Shown here: positions 24,559 through 30,225 of the stretch, one piece after another
Layout: each line of letters opens with the position of its first letter
How positions within the stretch are numbered: the first letter of the stretch is position 1
NCBI GenBank assembly: GCA_007118495.1
Contig: SKRM01000032.1
Location: 98,223 to 134,174, forward strand
Length of the DNA: 35,952 nucleotides
Source of the DNA: Bacteroidales bacterium
GTDB lineage: Bacteria > Bacteroidota > Bacteroidia > Bacteroidales > UBA7960
Direction: 5' to 3'
The notes under the pieces: model-generated
The model's database searches: none
What the model was told of the DNA's origin: nothing
What the model saw: only the letters and a program-made list of their open reading frames with translations
Translations under genes and position numbers: made by a program

Positions 24559-25782
24559 ATGGCACCATTCATACCACAAGGACTGATCAACCCTGAGCTT
24601 AATCTTTTTTTCGCCCTGATACTGGGCATAGGGTTTGGCTATGTACTCGAACAAGCTGGTTTTTCATCCTCACGCAAACTGGCAGGCGTTTTTTATGGCT
24701 ATGATTTTGTTGTTTTAAGGGTTTTTTTTACAGCCGGTGTTACGGCCATGACAGGTCTGCTTTTCATGAGCTATCTGGGCTGGATTGACATGGGCCTTAT
24801 CTATATAAACCCAACCTATCTGTATTCAGCCCTTACAGGAGGGGTCATCATGGGGTTTGGATTTATCCTGGGAGGCTTTTGCCCCGGGACAAGTTTTGTG
24901 GGGGCCGTCATTGGCAAGATTGATGCCATGGTATTCATTGTGGGGATGTTTCTTGGTATTTTCATATTCGGACATTTTTACAATCAGTTTGAACCTCTTT
25001 ATACCGGTAGCTTTCTGGGCAACCCGTTTATTTACGAAACCCTTGGAATATCCAGGGCATGGTTTGCCTTTATGTTGGTTATGGTAGCACTGATTGCCTT
25101 TGCCTTTACCCAGATGATTGAAGACAGGGTCAACAAGACAGATGCCAGGGTAATTCAGCAGCGACCATCAACCATGTTGCCCTCTATGCTGCTCATTGCG
25201 CTCATGTTCATTTACCTTTTCCTGCCGGTGGAAAGACCCAGCAATCTGAGAGAAATGCCTCCTGATGAGCTCATTGAAAAAATTCACAACGGAAAGGCTT
25301 TTGTCTCAACCCACCGCGTTATACACCAGCTTAAAAACCACCACGACAAAATGGTGCTCATTGACACCAGAGACAGAGCAGCGTATGAAAGATTCACCCT
25401 CCCGGGTGCCATCCACATGCCTCCCGGTGACATTCTGGCCCGTAGGTGGAAAGCCTTTTTCAAAAGGGATGGACGTCCAAAAGTTTTTTTCAGTCATGGA
25501 TCTGATGAGGCCATGGTGGCATGGATGACTGCCGCCAGGGCAGGATATGATAATGTGTTTCTTATGGATGGCGGACTCAATGCCATGTTTGAAGAACTGT
25601 TCATCAGAGAACTGCCTGATACAACCGCCTACGATTTGCAAAAAAGGTCAACAGCCCGATTTCTTCGTGATGCAAGAACCTTTTTTCTCGAAGGAGGTGC
25701 AGCTGCCAGCACAAGAGAAAACAGACCTGTGCTTATTGCTCCGGAACAGTCAGAAGTTATTCCTGTAATTGGAGGTTGTTAA
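24559..25782 (+). CDS. YeeE/YedE second half fused to a rhodanese domain, with Gly-Gly-Cys tail
   Basis: 407 residues from ATG 24559. Residues 1-190 hold membrane helices of a YeeE/YedE half with Gly-Gly-Phe-Cys-Pro-Gly-Thr-Ser (Cys108). Another helix (about 206-222) leads to a rhodanese-like domain (about 232-350) with Ile-Asp-Thr-Arg-Asp, Leu-Pro-Gly-Ala-Ile-His and Gly-Gly-Leu. In its active-site loop (Val-Phe-Phe-Ser-His-Gly-Ser-Asp) the usual cysteine is Ser312. The only two cysteines in the protein are Cys108 and the last residue, Cys407, in the tail Pro-Val-Ile-Gly-Gly-Cys. A ~55-residue linker joins domain and tail. The arrangement suggests a transporter that hands sulfur to, or receives it from, its own tail cysteine; this is inference. 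Which side of the membrane the domain lies on is unknown. Confidence 0.85.
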   Translation: MAPFIPQGLINPELNLFFALILGIGFGYVLEQAGFSSSRKLAGVFYGYDFVVLRVFFTAGVTAMTGLLFMSYLGWIDMGLIYINPTYLYSALTGGVIMGFGFILGGFCPGTSFVGAVIGKIDAMVFIVGMFLGIFIFGHFYNQFEPLYTGSFLGNPFIYETLGISRAWFAFMLVMVALIAFAFTQMIEDRVNKTDARVIQQRPSTMLPSMLLIALMFIYLFLPVERPSNLREMPPDELIEKIHNGKAFVSTHRVIHQLKNHHDKMVLIDTRDRAAYERFTLPGAIHMPPGDILARRWKAFFKRDGRPKVFFSHGSDEAMVAWMTAARAGYDNVFLMDGGLNAMFEELFIRELPDTTAYDLQKRSTARFLRDARTFFLEGGAAASTRENRPVLIAPEQSEVIPVIGGC

Positions 25783-25798
25783 CAAAAAATATACAACG

Positions 25799-26401
25799 AT
25801 GAATAATCAGCAATTAAATGCGGGCGCACTTATCTTTTTTGGAGTATTCATACTTCCACTTGTTTTTAACTGGCTAACCTGTGAATGTTACAAAACAAGC
25901 AACAGGCAGGTGGTACAGAAAATCAGCGAAACCGGCTATATCAACTATGAGGAACTGCAAACATTGCTCAACAACAATGAAACAAAGGGGTTTTTAATAC
26001 TCGATGTCAGGCCACACCATATCTATAAAGAAGGGCATCTGCATGGAGCTGTCAATGTCCCGTTTACTGAACTGCGAGAAAAACAACACAGAAAAACCCT
26101 AAAAACCAGTAACCCTATTATCATTTATTCAGATGAGCAAAAGCTGTCAGTGGCAGCCCAGGTTATGCTTTTGGGTCAGGGCTATGATGGGGTTTTTGTT
26201 ATTCCGGGGGGTTATGAGTCTATCAGAGCCTTTGCAATTGATAATTTTGTCCCCGCCAGGGCTTTTTACAATGAAGACAAGGCCATGTTTGATTACCCCC
26301 GATTCATGAAGCTTGATCCGGTACAGGCAGAAAGAAAAGCCCCGGGCATATTTGCTATACCCGGGGCTGAAGATATAACCCCTGTTCCGGGGGGTTGTTA
26401 A
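25799..26401 (+). CDS. Membrane-anchored rhodanese-like protein with Gly-Gly-Cys tail
   Basis: 200 residues from ATG 25799; an upstream in-frame Met at 25769 overlaps the previous gene. One N-terminal helix (about 8-26) is followed at once by Cys28-Glu-Cys30, then a single rhodanese-like domain (about 46-148) with Leu-Asp-Val-Arg, Glu-Gly-His-Leu-His-Gly-Ala and Pro-Gly-Gly-Tyr. The active-site loop Ile-Tyr-Ser-Asp-Glu has Ser111 where rhodaneses have cysteine. The chain ends Pro-Val-Pro-Gly-Gly-Cys (Cys200). It is the last gene of the operon; its stop lies 6 bases from the convergent S9 peptidase stop. Confidence 0.83.
   Translation: MNNQQLNAGALIFFGVFILPLVFNWLTCECYKTSNRQVVQKISETGYINYEELQTLLNNNETKGFLILDVRPHHIYKEGHLHGAVNVPFTELREKQHRKTLKTSNPIIIYSDEQKLSVAAQVMLLGQGYDGVFVIPGGYESIRAFAIDNFVPARAFYNEDKAMFDYPRFMKLDPVQAERKAPGIFAIPGAEDITPVPGGC
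26339..26367. repeat. 8-base inverted repeat inside the end of the last rhodanese gene
   Basis: GCCCCGGG (26339-26346) and CCCGGGGC (26360-26367) are exact reverse complements with a 13-base spacer, 34 bases before the stop. The hairpin would be very stable. With only 6 bases between the convergent stops, it may serve to slow or end transcription from either side, but no T-run is present. Confidence 0.45.
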
Positions 26402-26407
26402 TACCGT

Positions 26408-29209
26408 TTAGTCAACCAATTCATATCCGTGTACCCGTCCTTTGTCAAGGGCAGGAATTCCTTTCTCCATCCATACCGGAGCAGGCTTGCCTTTCAGGTA
26501 ATGATCAAAGAACTGATACATTCTGATGTCCAAATCTACGCGGTTTGGCCAACGGGTCAGGTTGTGGGCTTCATCATTGTAAACCAGCATCCAAACTGGC
26601 TTTGATAAACGCCTGAGTGCCACAAAGTATTCGATTCCCTGTTCCCATGGAACAGCACCATCATCATCATTATGCATCATAAGCAGAGGAGTCTCTACCT
26701 TGTCGGCAAAGAAGATAGGCGAATTTTCGATGTAACGAAGCGGTCTTTCCCAAAGTGTACCACCAATACGGCTTTGGGTCTGCTCATACTGAAACTGCCT
26801 GTTCAAACCTGTCTGCCAGCGTATTCCACCATAAGCGCTAACCATATTGCTCACTGGTGCTCCAGCCATGGCTGCCGCATACATATTGGTACGGGTAATC
26901 AGGAAGGCGATCTGATAACCACCCCAACTCTGTCCTTGAAGACCCATGTTGTCTCTGTCAATGAAAGGATACCTTTCAACCATGGCTTTTGTACCGCTAA
27001 CAATGGCATCATAGGCACTTTCGCCGGGGAAGCCTTCGCGATAGGTAATATCCGGAACAAACACAATATACCCATTGCTTACACAGTAAGACCTGTTAAT
27101 TGTTGACCTGCTGGGTGCGGGAATATAGTGGTTATGCAAGGTTTGTGATTGACGTTCATAGAAATACACCAACATGGGGTACTTTTTGTTTTCATCAAAA
27201 TCTTCGGGGAGGTACAGCAAGCCCTGAAGGGGTTCATTGTGGTTAAAGCTTTGCCATTCAACCAGTTTTACAGTGCCCCAATAAAACTCAGACTGCTGTG
27301 GATTGGCTTCAGAAAGGCGGGTTGCACCTGAAAAATCAAGGGCGCTGGTCCACAAATCAGGAAACACAGTAAATGTGCTTCTTCTCCAGATAAAACGGTC
27401 AGCATCTTTTGCCTTGGCCAGGGCAGAAATAGCAGCATCTTCCATAATGATCTGGTTCAGGCTTCCACGATGCAGCCTGTAGTATCCGCTCTGCTTGTTA
27501 AACTCATGGAATGCAGAAAAATACTGGGGTTGCGACAGATCAATAAAACTATCTTCTCTGTCGAGATTTTGCAAACGTAAGCGGATGGTGTTGTTCCGGC
27601 CATACGACTTGGTAAGATTCTCAGCAGCCTGACGCCCCCTTGGATCTACCTTCCAAACATCATACCGGTCATAGATCAGCACAAATTCATCATTGGTGGT
27701 CCAGCCAGCCAGACCGTAGGGACCTGCCAACCTTGGGGAATCATTGTCCTCATTATATAAGGGAACATCAATATCAGCAGTGAGGTTCACAAAAGTTCCC
27801 CTGCTAACAGAATAAGCGCTCCAGTCTTCAGCTTCAGGATCATACATGATCACATAATTACCACCAGGCGACATGCTCACGCTTCCCTGGGCTGCTTCAA
27901 GCAACATGGTACGTTTTCCATCATTCACATTGACCAGGTAGACGTCACGTGTACCTCCACCGGTCCATTGCCTTTCAATCATATATGGATTGGAGTCAAA
28001 CCCTAATCCAATCTCAAAATTGTTTTCAGGGCCAAAGCTAATCCCCGGAATATCGTCATCAGCCAGTTGGACCATCTTGTCTTGACGAATATCATATACC
28101 GCCAGAAATGTACGCCTTCTTTCACGGTTCACCTGAACCAATTGCTGTGACTGTAGCATAGGGTCAATCCAGTTCCAGACATCAACAGAATATTTCTCTT
28201 CTTTCAAGAGGGTGTCTTTCGGCTCGGGTTCAGGAATTTCGGCAGTTCCGAAAAACAGACGGCGACCATCTTCTGAAAAATAAGGGCGCTGATTGTCACT
28301 GGGGCTGAGTCCCGCAGGCATACCAGACTTATTCACATCTGCTGCAAGTGTAAGCCTTCCGCGGCGACGCTCCCAGAGATACAATGCATAAACCTTTTCA
28401 TCGATTGTGTCACCCGAATGTACCCAGGCCAGATAATCTCCGTTACGGTGTGTGTTAAGCTGCTTGTAATCACCTTCACCACTATCAACAACAGTCTTTT
28501 CAAACCGGTTAAGATCAAAAGCAAGAACCTGCCTGGTTGTCAGGGTGTCATTTTCTTTTTTCTCAGTAACAGCTGCCACCAGGCTGCCGTTAGGTGCAAA
28601 TACAAATTGTTCCACGTCATCCATAATATGGCGTGCGCCCGTTAATGGATTATATACGAAGAGTTGTTTGTTTTTCAGTGGTTTTTCTTCTTCACCATTA
28701 TCTGAGCCATTTTCTTCCTTTTCTGGTGCCTTTACCCTGGCATTATCAATGACATAGGCAACCCAGTCAGATGCATCATCGGGCAGCTGATAGGAAGTTA
28801 CTGAGGGGAGTTTCTCCAGACGGCCAGTCTCAAAAACGAAAAAGCCAATGGAGTCGACAGGCATCTGATTGCGGCGAAGCCCGTCAACACGGCCCTGCCT
28901 GTCAACGGCAAATTCAGGTTTGATATGAAATACTGCAAATTTCCCGCCGGGAGAAATGGCTGAGCGATAACCGCGGGGAATGATATGTTCCCTGCCGCTT
29001 GGTATGTGCTTAATGATCAGATTACCATCCCCGTATTCCTGAGGATTTACCTGAAACATAGCCCAGTTACCGTCGGGGGATATCTCTATACCAGACAGCG
29101 TTTTCCAGCCTGGATAGTCATCCTGGGTCAGGCGTCTTTTGGCCTGACCGGTCACCAATTCCGGTAACAGTAGTAAAACAATGATTAAAAGTCCGAGACG
29201 CATCTTCAT
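26408..29209 (-). CDS. S9-family serine peptidase (prolyl oligopeptidase-like), exported
   Basis: 933 residues with a signal peptide ending near Val-Thr-Gly-Gln-Ala. The first ~650 residues form a WD-like beta-propeller of the TolB/DPP type; the last ~250 form the alpha/beta-hydrolase domain. The nucleophile is Ser761 in Gly-Gln-Ser-Trp-Gly-Gly-Tyr; the acid is in Asn-Asp-Asp-Asp-Gly-Ala-Val-Pro; the histidine is His882 in Glu-Ala-His-Asn. The family cleaves peptides, often after proline or at the dipeptide level. An acidic Lys/Glu-rich insertion lies near residues 155-175. No type IX sorting domain is seen at the C-terminus, so it is probably periplasmic or surface-retained by other means. 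95 bases downstream of the TPR gene. Confidence 0.9.
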   Translation of the reverse strand: MKMRLGLLIIVLLLLPELVTGQAKRRLTQDDYPGWKTLSGIEISPDGNWAMFQVNPQEYGDGNLIIKHIPSGREHIIPRGYRSAISPGGKFAVFHIKPEFAVDRQGRVDGLRRNQMPVDSIGFFVFETGRLEKLPSVTSYQLPDDASDWVAYVIDNARVKAPEKEENGSDNGEEEKPLKNKQLFVYNPLTGARHIMDDVEQFVFAPNGSLVAAVTEKKENDTLTTRQVLAFDLNRFEKTVVDSGEGDYKQLNTHRNGDYLAWVHSGDTIDEKVYALYLWERRRGRLTLAADVNKSGMPAGLSPSDNQRPYFSEDGRRLFFGTAEIPEPEPKDTLLKEEKYSVDVWNWIDPMLQSQQLVQVNRERRRTFLAVYDIRQDKMVQLADDDIPGISFGPENNFEIGLGFDSNPYMIERQWTGGGTRDVYLVNVNDGKRTMLLEAAQGSVSMSPGGNYVIMYDPEAEDWSAYSVSRGTFVNLTADIDVPLYNEDNDSPRLAGPYGLAGWTTNDEFVLIYDRYDVWKVDPRGRQAAENLTKSYGRNNTIRLRLQNLDREDSFIDLSQPQYFSAFHEFNKQSGYYRLHRGSLNQIIMEDAAISALAKAKDADRFIWRRSTFTVFPDLWTSALDFSGATRLSEANPQQSEFYWGTVKLVEWQSFNHNEPLQGLLYLPEDFDENKKYPMLVYFYERQSQTLHNHYIPAPSRSTINRSYCVSNGYIVFVPDITYREGFPGESAYDAIVSGTKAMVERYPFIDRDNMGLQGQSWGGYQIAFLITRTNMYAAAMAGAPVSNMVSAYGGIRWQTGLNRQFQYEQTQSRIGGTLWERPLRYIENSPIFFADKVETPLLMMHNDDDGAVPWEQGIEYFVALRRLSKPVWMLVYNDEAHNLTRWPNRVDLDIRMYQFFDHYLKGKPAPVWMEKGIPALDKGRVHGYELVD

Positions 29210-29304
29210 GTGTTGTATGGTTTAAGGTTAAAACGCCCCTAAATTAAACAAATTTTAAAGATGCAAAAAGTCTGTATGCCTTTCAGGATATACAAAACAA
29301 GGGG

Positions 29305-30045
29305 TTAAAAATCATCGAGACTTACGTCGTCGTCAAGGGTAGCTTTTTCATCGGCATCATCATCATCTTTGTCGCCAGTATCCTCATCGAACATCTCTTG
29401 AAATTTTTGGAAAAAATCTTTATCCAGCGACAAGGCCTTCCGCACATCTTTCAACGCCTCCTTTTTCATATTGCCTGAAAAGGCGGCATCAGCCCTGGCT
29501 ATATGTCCCAGCACTTCTTTTCCATCAAGTTTGATGGCGATGTTCAGATACTCCATTGATTTTTTATACTCCTTCATATAAAGAGCAGTCGCGCCTTTGC
29601 CAAGCCAGGCACAGCCACAGGTTTTATCTATATCTGCTGATAGTTCAAAACACTCCCTGGCATTCATATAATCTTCAAGCACAAGGTAGAGCCCCCCCAG
29701 ATCGCACCAGGCTTCACCATTTGCGGGATCCAGCTCAGTTACCTTTAACAGGTCAGCAAGCGCTTTATCATACTGCTCATCTGCACCATAGGCAAGTGCC
29801 CTGGTGTGGTAAGCCAATATATTTTTTCCCTCAGATTTAATCAGTTCAGACAGGTCAGCAATGGCACCATCCAGGTCAGCTGACCTAAATGAGGTACAAG
29901 CCCTGCCATAAAGAGCTTCCCCTTTTTCGCCGGCTTCTAAAACAAGCTGAAACTGCTCTAAAGCACTGTCATAATCTCTTTTATAAAAGGCTTTCCAGGC
30001 TTTTTCAATGGCAGGATTTTTATCAGAAATTGATTTTTTTGACAT
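29305..30045 (-). CDS. Tetratricopeptide repeat protein
   Basis: 246 residues from ATG 30045 (an upstream in-frame Met at 30075 would add ten basic residues and lies before the -7 element). About six TPR-like helical pairs run from residue 10 to 205, with typical Ala-Tyr...Ala-Leu...Asp-Leu patterns such as Ala-Leu-Ala-Asp-Leu-Leu-Lys-Val-Thr-Glu-Leu-Asp-Pro. The C-terminus is strongly acidic (Asp/Glu tract from about 215). No signal peptide, so probably cytoplasmic; a scaffold role is likely but the partner is unknown. Confidence 0.8.
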   Translation of the reverse strand: MSKKSISDKNPAIEKAWKAFYKRDYDSALEQFQLVLEAGEKGEALYGRACTSFRSADLDGAIADLSELIKSEGKNILAYHTRALAYGADEQYDKALADLLKVTELDPANGEAWCDLGGLYLVLEDYMNARECFELSADIDKTCGCAWLGKGATALYMKEYKKSMEYLNIAIKLDGKEVLGHIARADAAFSGNMKKEALKDVRKALSLDKDFFQKFQEMFDEDTGDKDDDDADEKATLDDDVSLDDF

Positions 30046-30072
30046 ATGTACGGTAAAATGTATTCTCCGCTT

Positions 30073-30080
30073 CAAATGTA
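30073..30080 (-). promoter_or_regulatory. Bacteroidota -7 element for the TPR gene
   Basis: The minus strand reads TACATTTG, an exact TAnnTTTG match, 28 bases upstream of the TPR start. No clear -33 element. Confidence 0.45.
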
Positions 30081-30169
30081 CATGATATTTTTTTTTATTC
30101 GAAGCCGATCCAACATTTTATGTCAGGCATCAACAAAACAGTGTCAGACTGAACGAACAATTATTATCT

Positions 30170-30177
30170 TAATTTTG
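30170..30177 (+). promoter_or_regulatory. Bacteroidota -7 element for sucA
   Basis: TAATTTTG matches TAnnTTTG, 49 bases upstream of the sucA ATG. No TTTG at the usual spacing upstream. With the minus-strand element at 30073-30080 it divides this 180-base gap between two divergent genes. Confidence 0.45.
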
Positions 30178-30225
30178 TACTACTATAATTAAAATAATCC
30201 CTTGGGGTGTGAATGCCTTAATACT

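Noticed and set aside
24027-25782. Possible frameshift splitting one YeeE/YedE gene
   Set aside because: Each half has its own start and stop with a 16-base gap, both are intact, and the second half carries a further domain. A true two-gene arrangement is more likely.
23993-26401. Gly-Gly-Cys tails as a by-product of G-rich ribosome-binding sites for the next gene
   Set aside because: The G-rich codons lie about 20 bases before the next start, too far for a ribosome site, and the last protein has the tail with no gene after it on its strand.
22955-26401. Selenocysteine or readthrough at the tail
   Set aside because: The final codons are TGC or TGT followed by TAA in all three genes; no in-frame TGA is involved.
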